Below are positions 47,561-59,127 of a stretch of DNA of 64,000 bases, in pieces (within the stretch, counting starts at the first letter, position 1; every line of letters starts with the position of its first letter). The stretch is from Gnetum montanum (Eukaryota > Streptophyta > Gnetopsida > Gnetales > Gnetaceae), in the NCBI GenBank assembly GCA_015680685.1, contig MNCI01010184.1, positions 87,003-151,002 on the forward strand, read 5' to 3'. A program made the translations under genes and the position numbers. Below the pieces are notes generated by a model that was not told the origin of the DNA, did not search any database, and saw only the letters and a list, made by a program, of their open reading frames with translations.

Positions 47561-48567
47561 ATCTTAGGTCTAACAAGTCTAAGTTTTTGTAGGTCATCGA
47601 ATATAGCTTCTATAGGAATATGTTTAATGGATATGACATAAAAATTTAGCACACCTTCTAATGTTTTAATGGTTGGAATCTCATTTATATCTTTGTCCTC
47701 TTCTAAAGGTGGCAGGTCACCCAAAAGAAATTCCTTTCCATCATGTTGATGATAAGGCAAGATATCTTCATAGATTTCTTCAGCTTCTTTAGAAGTTTGA
47801 TAGGGTTGGGTGGAATCTATATGAGAAAAAGGATTTATTTTTGTAATTTTACTCACATGATCAATTATAACATGTTCACCATGCTCAACCTCAATAACTC
47901 AAATATAAAGATTAGTGTTTTGATTTTCCAAAGATTGATTTTGCTTATTGAAGGTTATAACTACTTGTTTATAGAAAGTCTTTCTTGGTATGATCATATA
48001 TTCAAATTTTCCTTTGATAGGGATTAATAGTTTTGAGAAATATGACCTAAAGAAGCCCCCAAACTTGGCTCCAAAAGTTGTAGATAAGAGCACACCATAA
48101 GTGGGTGACATGTCAACTACTAAGAGATCCATATAACATGTAAATGTAGGGTATTGTTTAAGTTGTAGTTTCACTCCTTTTAATAATCCTACTATAGGTA
48201 CATTAGACCCATTGAGTTGTATCACACTTCTCGCTTGTGGTAGCATATGTGCTCCTAAGGTTTTACATACCTCAAGTGGCATGACACTAATGGTTTCTTC
48301 AGAATCCATCAACAAATTATGAATGTTCTTTCCTAAAATAATCAGAGTTGTTAGGAAAGGAGGTTGTTCTTTCTTGCTAATCATGGAATTACTTGTGTTT
48401 TGTATTAATAACACATTAGGACTTTTCACAAAATGAACTTGCCTTTCGGTTGTTGGAGATTTTTCTTTAATGATTTTAGGTCTATGAACTATGTTTTGAA
48501 TCAAGTGTGTCATTTCGTTAAAATGTAAAAGGTCATGCATTAAAATGCTGGCTTTAATTTTTTTCAA
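47551..48567 (-). pseudogene. Aspartic protease region, family B
   Basis: The minus-strand open frame 47899-48567 (222 codons) contains FLTTLIILGKNIHNLLMDSE, with the active-site Asp-Ser kept but Gly replaced by Glu, then VIQLNGSNVPIVGLLKGVK, VVDMSPTYGVLLSTTFGAKFGG. A second open frame 47551-47856 continues the polyprotein toward the reverse transcriptase stub. Its sequence is clearly different from the family A protease. Confidence 0.82.
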
Positions 48568-49000
48568 ATCCTCAACTAGATCGTAAGTCTTATGTTCATC
48601 TTTGGCTTCTTGTTGAGGTGGAGTTCTGCTAAGTATAGAAGGGGGGCTTGGTCATTATAGAGCATTTTTTTGGGATGACCTAATTTGAGTATTTGTGTTA
48701 TTTTGACTAGGATCTCTTTTGTTTGGAGGAGTATGAGTATATTCCTAGTTTGTTGTTGTGTGTTGTTCATAATGTCACTAAGTCTATGGTAGCAAGTGTT
48801 ACGTGTGTTGGGATTGCTTGCTTTAACTTGTTCTAATGAGGAAACCTCTTCATTTTCTGTTTCATGAGGTACATTAAGGATCATAATAGGGGTTTTCTCA
48901 TTTTTTTGACTCTGGGCATTGTCATCATATAGTGCTAAAAATTGAGGACAATTTTTCTTAGAGTATTACCTAGTGTTATAAAGATGACAATAATCATCAT
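48568..49000 (-). pseudogene. gag C-terminal part with zinc knuckle, family B
   Basis: Near 48930-48990 the minus strand encodes CHLYNTR then SKKNCPQF, a decayed zinc knuckle of the C-x2-H-x4-H-x4-C form that is intact in the younger copy at about 58690-58760. The open frame 48576-48884 (VPHETENEEVSSLEQV onward) links it to the protease. Confidence 0.72.
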
Positions 49001-49990
49001 TGATTGATATACTTGGCTTTTCAGATTGTATGGGAACCTTGTTGTTGTTTTGTTTGAGCTCAACTACTTCATTGGAAAGCTTTTGAAGTGAAGTTAATAT
49101 CTGGGTCATTTGATTTTGAGTTGTAGATCCAACAGGATTGGATATTCCATTTGGGTTTACGATGGACTAGATTAGGGATTTCGATTGGTTATCATTCAAA
49201 CTAGTGTTGGGTGGTAGAAATGAAGAAGATGTGGGACCTTGAAAACAACTATTTGTAGGTTGAGCCATTTGAAAGAAAGTAGGAGTTTGAAACATAGTAT
49301 TGGTCATTGAGAAAGTTGGTAAAGGTAAAGGACTAGATTGCATAGGGTTACTAACACTCATCATTATAAATTGGGTTTGAATACTATTCATGAGGATAAT
49401 CTGTTCTAACTTGACAACTTTGGCCATCGCTACTTATATTTTTGTTATGTTGGGATCAAATTTGATAGCATAGGCAAAGAATGAGTCAATGGTGGACAAG
49501 TAGAAATTGAGAATGCCACCAGGTTGTGGGTGCATCTCACTTGGCACATAAGCAAGTTGATGAAGGAATCTTAGGTTGTAATCTCAAACATTTTTCCCAA
49601 GTAACTTTTCTAAGCTTGTGAAGTTGCTTCATGTTATGGCAAGGCTAGTAAACTTATTGAACTGAAGTAGGAACTTGTTTTTCAATTCTTTCCATGAATT
49701 GATAAAGGCATTAAGAATCATAAAAAACCATTGGGTGGCTTTGCTCCTAAAAGTTGTCACGAATACCCTACATGCTATGTTGTTTTATACAATGTTATGG
49801 ATGCCTAGTAAGATTTCAAAACATTGTATATGTTGGCACACATCACTAGTAGGGGTTGTGGGATCAAAGAACAAATTTATATTTTGGAGTGATTTCAGGA
49901 TATTATGATAGTTGGTGAAGTTATAAGGGTTACTCACCAAGGGAGCTAGGGGTTGACTGACTACCATCCTAGTCTAAGTTCTCCTAGGGA
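49001..49990 (-). pseudogene. gag N-terminal part, family B
   Basis: Minus-strand pieces: NPYNFTNYHNILKSLQNINL, a stretch with ATQWFFMILN and SWKELKNKFLLQF typical of retrotransposon gag, then a Met/Gln/Pro-rich segment in the open frame 49167-49427. Stops interrupt it. The younger B copy lacks this part. Confidence 0.68.
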
Positions 49991-50755
49991 TAGAATTTAG
50001 AAATCACTAAGATTGTTCCTTTTTTAAAGTAAAGCAATGAGTACTTTGTCAGTTAAGAGAAGAGGTAAATGATTCTTGTTGGAAGGGTTCATTCATAAAA
50101 CAAAAAATAATAGGAAATATAAAATTCTAATAAACTGTAAAATTAAATAAACAAAAAACATTTAAATACTATAATTTTTTATATTAAAAGATAAAGTGAA
50201 ATTGCAATATATATAAAATTTAAAAGAAAAGTAGCGAAATGTAAAATTTCAAAAAAGTAAATTTAAAACTAAATAATTAATGAAAACCACCTCACTAAAG
50301 TTGGGGTTGAGGTAAGGATTGCAAGAGTATAAATTTGGGGACCTGAAAACCAAATTGAAATAAAACAATAAAATCGAAAATGGGTGATCGTTAACTCGAA
50401 CCGGTGGTATTAAAAAAAGGCCACTAAATGTTCTGGTAACTAAAATTGAAAAATAAAAGATTTGAAGGACTGAAAAAAAAATTTTAGGTAGTACAAATTG
50501 AATAGTAACTGGAAATAAATGATTGTCACTAAAAAAATTGCAATAGGAAGTTTAAAGTTCAACCAAATTGAAATAGAAAAATGAAGATTGAGAAACTATA
50601 AAGTAGATCACTAAGAATAGAAATAGAGAAAATGAAATTTTTGAAAAGTGAAAATAGAATAGGAATAAGAAAAGGATAGAAAATTAATATTTTCAGAAAT
50701 AAAAATGGAAAAAAAAAGGTTGAAAAAACAGCCCTCCTTCGAGCACCAAAAAAGG
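49991..50755 (-). other. Family B 5' leader with possible primer site
   Basis: An A-rich untranslated leader between gag and the right LTR. On the minus strand, six bases inside the LTR end (about 50749-50733), TGGTGCTCGAAGGAGGG has the TGG start of a primer-binding site; I could not assign the tRNA. Confidence 0.5.
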
Positions 50756-50882
50756 TGTTGATGCGTAAATTTTGAATGCACCAACAGCTAAAAAAACTAA
50801 TATATAGGGATTATTGCTTAGGGTACCTCTTGTATGGGTATGGAAACTCAGGAATAGTTTTAGCTAGAGAGGACTATGTGAC
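50756..50882 (-). repeat. Right LTR of family B, inner piece
   Basis: Starts TGTTGATGCGTAAATTTTG and matches the first 125 bases of the left LTR (34104 onward) up to GGACTATGTGAC, where the second B element begins. The LTR resumes at 59128. Confidence 0.82.
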
Positions 50883-51911
50883 TCTTGATGCATAAATTTT
50901 GGTCACACCAACATCAGGAAAGAAAACTCTTTTTAGGAGACTATTGCCTAGGGTGCCTTCTGTATGGGTATGAAAACCCAGCAATAGTCTCATCTGGATA
51001 GGACTACGTGGCCTTTTACAAATAATAAACAAGAAAGAAATTTTGAATTTAAATTAAATAATTATCTCTAATACAATAAGTGATTAAAAAAACTGAATTT
51101 TCCCTGGTCCCGTTGACGTTGCTTGTTTGTGACTGTCCATGGTATCCACTGCTAGGTAGGAAGATTGAGATTGCCACAAAAGAAGAAGAGAGAGAGAAAG
51201 AGAAATAAGGAGACTACCCACTACAGTCCACATAGGGCAGCAACTGTAGTCCTCAAAGCCTGTCGTGGTTTGCTACCTTTTGTGCACCGTCATAGAGAGG
51301 AGGATCATTCACCCACGTCTACACCACCATGACAAGCTCCTACCATCGTCGAGAAGACTCACAAGGATCCAATTTTGAGTTGCTAGCTCCTACCTTGGAT
51401 CCTCCTCAAAGAACAACTAAAAGCCTGTAAAGAAAAGAAAAGAAAAGAGGAAACTGCTACTTAATGGAGAGGAAGTTACCCCTTCAAATTGATAGCCAGA
51501 GCTTGTTTGAGACTCCCTTCCTTCTTTTAGAGCCCCCCTCTAGACTCTATTTTATATCCATTGTGACCATCCATAATGATATCTATGTTTCATATAATAG
51601 CTACGGAAACCACCACCACTTCTTGTGTAATAATGTCCACATTCTCCAATTAAGTATCCACTTATGTCCATAACTGTCGTAACTTCCGAAATGTCTACTA
51701 CTAATGACCATAACCACCTCATTAATGACCATAATTATTGTAACTTCTAAAATGTTTGCCACTAATGACTGTAATCACCATCATTAATAACCACCACCCG
51801 ATAGTTTAAATTCCCACTACTCGCATGAGTTTTATTATGGTTATTAAGGGGGAGAAATAGAAACATTGATAATCATAGCCCCATGCAAGCATGGGAGTGT
51901 TGACATCAACA
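50883..51911 (-). repeat. 3' LTR of the nested B element
   Basis: From TCTTGATGCATAAATTTTGG to GTTGACATCAACA, 1029 bp. It shares the CACACCAACA, AAAGAAAACTC and GGAGACTATTGCC blocks with 61189 onward, and an AAAAGAAAAGAAAAGA tract near 51434. Immediately inside it, on the minus strand, is a polypurine tract (TTGGGGGCTAAG). Confidence 0.85.
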
Positions 51912-53240
51912 CTTAGCCCCCAAAATTTTAATTGCATGCCAGTGTAAGAAACAAAACCACAGAAATTTTAAAAAGATGCAATAGATAGGGAATTACAAAC
52001 ATCACAAAACAAGCAAATGGGAACTTAAAAGTAAACTAAACATGATTAAAATAACCATATAATCAAAAGAGAACTAAACGTGGGCGACCAAAACCACACC
52101 ATCTTATTTAATTAAACTCTAAATATATAATTTAATTTATTTTAACTACATACATTTGTATATAATTAAAATATAATTATGATTTCTTTCCCAATCTTCT
52201 TACAAAGTAAAAACCAACAGCATGCGGTCTACTTTGAGCACAAGACCCATACTAAACTTAATGAGGAGGATAGGCTCATATTAGATTCTGGCTAGTCACA
52301 ACTTTCAGATTTTTCCTTAGAACCCTTTTTTAAAAAAAAAAAAAAATAGGTTCAAAAGGAAAAATGAAGGNTTAAAAAAAAAAAAAATAGGTTCAAAAGG
52401 AAAAATGAAGGTTAGGGTTAGGATAGCTACCGAACCCCATCAAACTTAAGAACCTATTACACTACCAATGATCATGGTCCTCATTCCTTTTTTTTTTCTT
52501 TTTGAGGAAACTTTTCCCATGGTGTACTTCATTTTTAAGGTAGAAATTCCAACACAAGTCTAGTCGATTAGCTACATTGCCAATGAGCACACTCCTCATT
52601 CTTTTTTGTTTTTTTTTTAAGAAAATTTGCCTGTGGTGCAGTTCAACCCTCGTGCATGTGCCTTTAATTGTGATTTGATAGCATCATAGCGGGTCTCCTG
52701 GGTGGCTAAAGGTTCTCAAGTGGAGATGAACACTCTTCACCCCATTGTTCATAGGGTAACCATGGATCATCACTCTTGAGGGCTACGGCTTATGAGAGGG
52801 AAAATGGGGTTTTCCAAGGTCACTTAGTGATTATGGCTAACCATTCTCCAACATCACCTATCCTACACTCACATGATCATAATGATTACATGATAAGTTA
52901 GCACAAATCTCATGCTCCATAATCCAACATAACTATAGAAACTAAAACCTTGAAAAAGACTAGGAAGAATCAAAGCATCATTGAAATATATAGTATAAAA
53001 GAGATTTTATGTAATAGTATTAAGAAATATTATATAAAGGATTGTACTCACATTATTTTTGAATCGTGTTTTGATGACCCAACACCTAGTAACTCAAAAG
53101 ACCATAATAATTATTAAAATCATATGCAAAGCAAAATTCAAAACAATATGCCAAGAAAGAAATGATGGGAATGCAAAGAAAATATCCAAATGCAACTATA
53201 TACAAACGAAATGCATGGTGAAGGGGAAGAAAACATGCAA

Positions 53241-54122
53241 CTAAGAATCTACTAGGTGTCCATGTGGGGCACTTGAGTAGAAATGCTTTGGATGGAATGC
53301 ATTAAAATTTCTGGGTAACTTATATCCATGCACATCAGCAACCTTGTACACATTAGGATCAATGATGTCTTTAATTTGGAATGGGCATGACCACATAGGA
53401 GAGAACTTACTTTCAAGATTTGCTCGGTCAAATGTTCTACCTTGTTCCGAGACTAGGTCTCCTATCTTAAATACTTCACCAATGTATTTCATGTCAAGAC
53501 GTTGTTTAACAATTTGTCAATGCTTAAGATTATGAAAATCAAGACCTACTCTTATCTTGCTTGATAATTTTCTATAAATTTTTTCTTTAATATAAGTTTC
53601 AATGATAGGTCTAGGTCTTGGTGGGTCAGCAGATATAACCTTTCTAGGAGAATGTTCCATGGATGTGTCGTTAAAATTTAGCACACCTTCAAATGTTTTA
53701 AGAGGTAGGGTCTTATTTACATCTTTATCTTCCCCTAAAGGTGGTGGATCACTTAGACAAAATTCATGGTATTGTTGATAAGGCAAGGTGTGTCCATAGC
53801 TTTCTTCACCTTCTCTAGAACTTTGATAGGACTGGATGGGATCTGCATGAGAGACAGGATTTTTTGTAGTTCCACTCACATAGTCATTTTCAACATGTTC
53901 ACTGCACTCAACCTTAATAACTCCAACATAAATATTAGTGTTTTGATCTTCCAAAGATTGATTTTGTTGATCCAAGGTTGTAACTACTTGTTTGTAGAAT
54001 GGTTCTTGAGGTATAATCATGTATTCAGATTTTTCTTTGATAGGGATTAATAGCTCTGAGAAATCTAACCTAAAGAAGCCCCCCAAACTTGGCTCCAAAA
54101 GTCCTGGATAGGAGCACACCAT
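53241..54122 (-). pseudogene. Protease end, reverse transcriptase stub and integrase tail, unit 1
   Basis: The minus-strand frame 53517-54122 encodes the end of protease (GGFFRLDFSELLIPIKEKSE, EPFYKQVV), an acidic linker and a shortened reverse transcriptase start (IRVGLDFHNLKH). After one TGA the frame 53241-53492 continues with KQRLDMKYIGEVFKIGDLV and FSPMWSCPFQIKDIIDPNVY, the integrase C-terminus. The joint lies at the same place as in the older B element. About 24 residues of the stub present there are missing here. Confidence 0.85.
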
Positions 54123-55486
54123 AGGTAATTAAGGGGGAGAAATAGAAACATTGATAATCATAGCCCCATGCAAGCATGGGAGTGTTGACATCAACACTTA
54201 GCTCCCAAAATTTTAATTGCATGCCAGTGTAAGAAACAAAACCACAGAAATTTTAAAAAGATGCAATAGATAGGGAATTACAAACATCACAAAACAAGCA
54301 AATGGGAACTTAAAAGTAAACTAAACATGATTAAAATAACCATATAATCAAAAGAGAACTAAACGTGGGCGACCAAAACCACACCATCTTATTTAATTAA
54401 ACTCTAAATATATAATTTAATTTATTTTAACTACATACATTTGTATATAATTAAAATATAATTATGATTTCTTTCCCAATCTTCTTACAAAGTAAAAACC
54501 AACAGCATGCGGTCTACTTTGAGCACAAGACCCATACTAAACTTAATGAGGAGGATAGGCTCATATTAGATTCTGGCTAGTCACAACTTTCAGATTTTTC
54601 CTTAGAACCTTTTTTTTTTAAAAAAAAAAAAAATAGGTTCAAAAGGAAAAATGAAGGTTAGGGTTAGGATAGCTACCGAACCCCATCAAACTTAAGAACC
54701 TATTACACTACCAATGATCATGGTCCTCATTCCTTTTTTTTTTCTTTTTGAGGAAACTTTTCCCATGGTGTACTTCATTTTTAAGGTAGAAATTCCAACA
54801 CAAGTCTAGTCGATTAGCTACATTGCCAATGAGCACACTCCTCATTCTTTTTTGTTTTTTTTTTAAGAAAATTTGCCTGTGGTGCAGTTCAACCCTCGTG
54901 CATGTGCCTTTAATTGTGATTTGATAGCATCATAGCGGGTCTCCTGGGTGGCTAAAGGTTCTCAAGTGGAGATGAACACTCTTCACCCCATTGTTCATAG
55001 GGTAACCATGGATCATCACTCTTGAGGGCTACGGCTTATGAGAGGGAAAATGGGGTTTTCCAAGGTCACTTAGTGATTATGGCTAACCATTCTCCAACAT
55101 CACCTATCCTACACTCACATGATCATAATGATTACATGATAAGTTAGCACAAATCTCATGCTCCATAATCCAACATAACTATAGAAACTAAAACCTTGAA
55201 AAAGACTAGGAAGAATCAAAGCATCATTGAAATATATAGTATAAAAGAGATTTTATGTAATAGTATTAAGAAATATTATATAAAGGATTGTACTCACATT
55301 ATTTTTGAATCGTGTTTTGATGACCCAACACCTAGTAACTCAAAAGACCATAATAATTATTAAAATCATATGCAAAGCAAAATTCAAAACAATATGCCAA
55401 GAAAGAAATGATGGGAATGCAAAGAAAATATCCAAATGCAACTATATACAAACGAAATGCATGGTGAAGGGGAAGAAAACATGCAA

Positions 55487-56368
55487 CTAAGAATCTACTA
55501 GGTGTCCATGTGGGGCACTTGAGTAGAAATGCTTTGGATGGAATGCATTAAAATTTCTGGGTAACTTATATCCATGCACATCAGCAACCTTGTACACATT
55601 AGGATCAATGATGTCTTTAATTTGGAATGGGCATGACCACATAGGAGAGAACTTACTTTCAAGATTTGCTCGGTCAAATGTTCTACCTTGTTCCGAGACT
55701 AGGTCTCCTATCTTAAATACTTCACCAATGTATTTCATGTCAAGACGTTGTTTAACAATTTGTCAATGCTTAAGATTATGAAAATCAAGACCTACTCTTA
55801 TCTTGCTTGATAATTTTCTATAAATTTTTTCTTTAATATAAGTTTCAATGATAGGTCTAGGTCTTGGTGGGTCAGCAGATATAACCTTTCTAGGAGAATG
55901 TTCCATGGATGTGTCGTTAAAATTTAGCACACCTTCAAATGTTTTAAGAGGTAGGGTCTTATTTACATCTTTATCTTCCCCTAAAGGTGGTGGATCACTT
56001 AGACAAAATTCATGGTATTGTTGATAAGGCAAGGTGTGTCCATAGCTTTCTTCACCTTCTCTAGAACTTTGATAGGACTGGATGGGATCTGCATGAGAGA
56101 CAGGATTTTTTGTAGTTCCACTCACATAGTCATTTTCAACATGTTCACTGCACTCAACCTTAATAACTCCAACATAAATATTAGTGTTTTGATCTTCCAA
56201 AGATTGATTTTGTTGATCCAAGGTTGTAACTACTTGTTTGTAGAATGGTTCTTGAGGTATAATCATGTATTCAGATTTTTCTTTGATAGGGATTAATAGC
56301 TCTGAGAAATCTAACCTAAAGAAGCCCCCCAAACTTGGCTCCAAAAGTCCTGGATAGGAGCACACCAT
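55487..56368 (-). pseudogene. Same coding block, unit 2
   Basis: Exact repeat of the block at 53241-54122, shifted by 2246 bases; frames 55763-56368 and 55487-55738 translate identically to those of unit 1. Confidence 0.88.
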
Positions 56369-56989
56369 AGGTAATTAAGGGGGAGAAATAGAAACATTGA
56401 TAATCATAGCCCCATGCAAGCATGGGAGTGTTGACATCAACACTTAGCTCCCAAAATTTTAATTGCATGCCAGTGTAAGAAACAAAACCACAGAAATTTT
56501 AAAAAGATGCAATAGATAGGGAATTACAAACATCACAAAACAAGCAAATGGGAACTTAAAAGTAAACTAAACATGATTAAAATAACCATATAATCAAAAG
56601 AGAACTAAACGTGGGCGACCAAAACCACACCATCTTATTTAATTAAACTCTAAATATATAATTTAATTTATTTTAACTACATACATTTGTATATAATTAA
56701 AATATAATTATGATTTCTTTCCCAATCTTCTTACAAAGTAAAAACCAACAGCATGCGGTCTACTTTGAGCACAAGACCCATACTAAACTTAATGAGGAGG
56801 ATAGGCTCATATTAGATTCTGGCTAGTCACAACTTTCAGATTTTTCCTTAGAACCTTTTTTTTTTAAAAAAAAAAAAAATAGGTTCAAAAGGAAAAATGA
56901 AGGTTAGGGTTAGGATAGCTACCGAACCCCATCAAACTTAAGAACCTATTACACTACCAATGATCATGGTCCTCATTCCTTTTTTTTTT

Positions 56990-57395
56990 NNNNNNNNNNN
57001 NNNNNNNNNNNNNNNNNNNNNNNNNNNNNNNNNNNNNNNNNNNNNNNNNNNNNNNNNNNNNNNNNNNNNNNNNNNNNNNNNNNNNNNNNNNNNNNNNNNN
57101 NNNNNNNNNNNNNNNNNNNNNNNNNNNNNNNNNNNNNNNNNNNNNNNNNNNNNNNNNNNNNNNNNNNNNNNNNNNNNNNNNNNNNNNNNNNNNNNNNNNN
57201 NNNNNNNNNNNNNNNNNNNNNNNNNNNNNNNNNNNNNNNNNNNNNNNNNNNNNNNNNNNNNNNNNNNNNNNNNNNNNNNNNNNNNNNNNNNNNNNNNNNN
57301 NNNNNNNNNNNNNNNNNNNNNNNNNNNNNNNNNNNNNNNNNNNNNNNNNNNNNNNNNNNNNNNNNNNNNNNNNNNNNNNNNNNNNNNNNNNNNNN
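56990..57395. other. Assembly gap (406 N) inside unit 3
   Basis: The gap starts at the end of a T-run (equivalent to 54744 in unit 2) and ends at the equivalent of 55924, where unit 2 has about 1180 bases. The gap length is therefore not the real missing length. It removes the integrase tail and reverse transcriptase stub of unit 3. Confidence 0.95.
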
Positions 57396-58306
57396 TTAGC
57401 ACACCTTCAAATGTTTTAAGAGGTAGGGTCTTATTTACATCTTTATCTTCCCCTAAAGGTGGTGGATCACTTAGACAAAATTCATGGTATTGTTGATAAG
57501 GCAAGGTGTGTCCATAGCTTTCTTCACCTTCTCTAGAACTTTGATAGGACTGGATGGGATCTGCATGAGAGACAGGATTTTTTGTAGTTCCACTCACATA
57601 GTCATTTTCAACATGTTCACTGCACTCAACCTTAATAACTCCAACATAAATATTAGTGTTTTGATCTTCCAAAGATTGATTTTGTTGATCCAAGGTTGTA
57701 ACTACTTGTTTGTAGAATGGTTCTTGAGGTATAATCATGTATTCAGATTTTTCTTTGATAGGGATTAATAGCTCTGAGAAATCTAACCTAAAGAAGCCCC
57801 CCAAACTTGGCTCCAAAAGTCCTGGATAGGAGCACACCATAGGTAGGTGACATGTCAACTACTAGGATATCAGTGTAACATGTGAACATAGGATATTGTT
57901 TAAATTGCACTTTCACTCCTTTTAATGACCCTACTATAGGTACGTTCAACCCATCGAGTTGAATCACATTTTTCGTTTGTAATATCATTTGTGCTCCTAA
58001 AGTCTTACATATCTCAAGTGGCATGACACTAACATTTGCTCTAGAATCCATCAAAGTATGAACATTCTTTCCTAAAATAATTAGAGTTGTTAGGAAAGGC
58101 GATTGCTCTTTCTTGCTCATCATGGAATTGTTTACATTTTGTACTAATAATGTGTTAGGACTATTAGTGAAGTGAATTTCCCTTTCGAGGTTTGGGGATT
58201 TTCCTTTATTGGTTTCTGGTCTACGAACTATCTCTTGAATCACCTCTTTCATTTCATTAAATTGTAAAAGGTCATACATTAAGATGTTAGCTTTGGTTTT
58301 CTTCAA
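57396..58306 (-). pseudogene. Protease region of the nested B element (unit 3 and single-copy part)
   Basis: The minus frame 57788-58306 gives the N-terminal part: FLTTLIILGKNVHTLMDSRA (active site Asp-Ser kept, Gly replaced by Arg), VIQLDGLNVPIVGSLKGVK, VVDMSPTYGVLLSRTFGAKF. A frameshift at the CCCCCC run near 57797 separates it from the frame continuing leftward (SELLIPIKEKSE). Only here does the protease read on past the tandem-unit joint at about 57846. Confidence 0.82.
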
Positions 58307-58825
58307 ATCCTCAACTATATTGTAAGTCTTATGTTTATCTTTAGCTTCTTGTTGAGGTGGAGTTCTTCTAAGTATAGAAGGTGGGTTTGATCGTTGTAGA
58401 GCGTTTGTTTGGGATGACCTAGTTTGAGTATTGGTGTTACTTTGACTAGGAGCTCTTCTATTTGGAGGAGTGTAAGGGTTAGTCCTAGTTTGTTACTGTG
58501 GGTTGTTCATAATGTCAATAAGTCTATGAGCGTTATGTGAGTTGGGATTGCTTACCATAACTTGCTCCAATGAGGAAACCTCTTCATTTTCTGTTTCATG
58601 AGGTACCTTAAAGACCATAATAGGAGGTTTTCCATTTTGTTGACCTTGGGTGTTGTTGTCATATAATACTAAAAATTGGGGACAAGTCTTCTCAGAATGT
58701 TGCTTAGTGTTATGGAGGCGGCAATAATCATCATTGGTTGATGAATTTGACTTTTTTGGTTGCCTAGTGTTATGGAGAGTTGTTTTATGAGTGAACTAGT
58801 CTTTTCTTTTTTGTTTGGTTGATGG
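58307..58825 (-). pseudogene. gag zinc-knuckle region of the nested B element
   Basis: Minus strand: CRLHNTKQHSEKTCPQF at about 58690-58740, a C-x2-H-x4-H-x4-C knuckle, then GKPPIMVFKVPHETENEEVS and a Ser/Pro/Asn-rich linker, e.g. RSNPPSILRRTPPQQEAKDK, leading to the protease. Upstream gag is gone; the sequence passes into LTR at about 58826. Confidence 0.75.
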
Positions 58826-59127
58826 CTCCTACCTTGGACCCTCCTCGAAGATCAATTAGAAATCTGTAAAGAAAAGAAAAGAAAAGAGGAAACTGTTGCT
58901 TATTGGAAAGGAAGCTGCCCCTTTAGATTATAGAAACTGCTACCACTTCTTGTGTAATAACGTCCACATTCTCCAATTAAGTACCCACTTATGTCCATAA
59001 CCGTCTACCATCATTGTAATGACCACCACTCCAGTTTAAATTCCCACTACTCGCATGATTTTTATTGTGGTTATTAAAGGAGAGAAATAGAAACGTTGAT
59101 AATCATGGCCCCATGGGAGTGTTGACA
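58826..59127 (-). repeat. Truncated 5' LTR of the nested B element
   Basis: Matches the 51388-51911 part of the other LTR with internal deletions: GCTCCTACCTTGGACCCTCC, the AAAAGAAAAGAAAAGA tract, and the GAGAAATAGAAACGTTGATA end block. It stops at GTTGACAT without the final CAACA. Confidence 0.75.

Larger units (their letters stand above)
51846..57846 (-). repeat. Head-to-tail units of about 2.25 kb of B internal sequence
   Basis: Unit 1 is about 51846-54127, unit 2 54128-56373, unit 3 56374 to about 57846 (with a gap). Units 2 and 3 are offset by exactly 2246 bases and appear identical where both are visible; unit 1 is 39 bases longer because of a repeated A-rich segment next to a single N at 52371. 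Each unit carries the last 67 bases of the LTR, the 3' interior, the integrase tail, reverse transcriptase stub and part of protease. The unit joint (CCATAGGTAATTAAGGGG) is the same at 54127 and 56373. Confidence 0.9.
50883..59127 (-). mobile_element. Second family B element nested in the first one's LTR
   Basis: Read on the minus strand: truncated 5' LTR (59127 to about 58826), gag zinc-knuckle part, protease, reverse transcriptase stub plus integrase tail, 3' interior, 3' LTR (51911-50883). Much of the interior is present as tandem units (51846-57846). The right end lacks its last few bases (GTTGACAT then host LTR), so the target duplication is lost. The gag N-terminus is missing. Its LTR subtype matches the solo LTR at 61189 better than the host B LTR. 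Confidence 0.8.

Noticed and set aside
56938-57858. 306-codon frame across the N gap
   Set aside because: Most of it is unknown sequence; only the ends are real and belong to the B protease region and the 3' interior.
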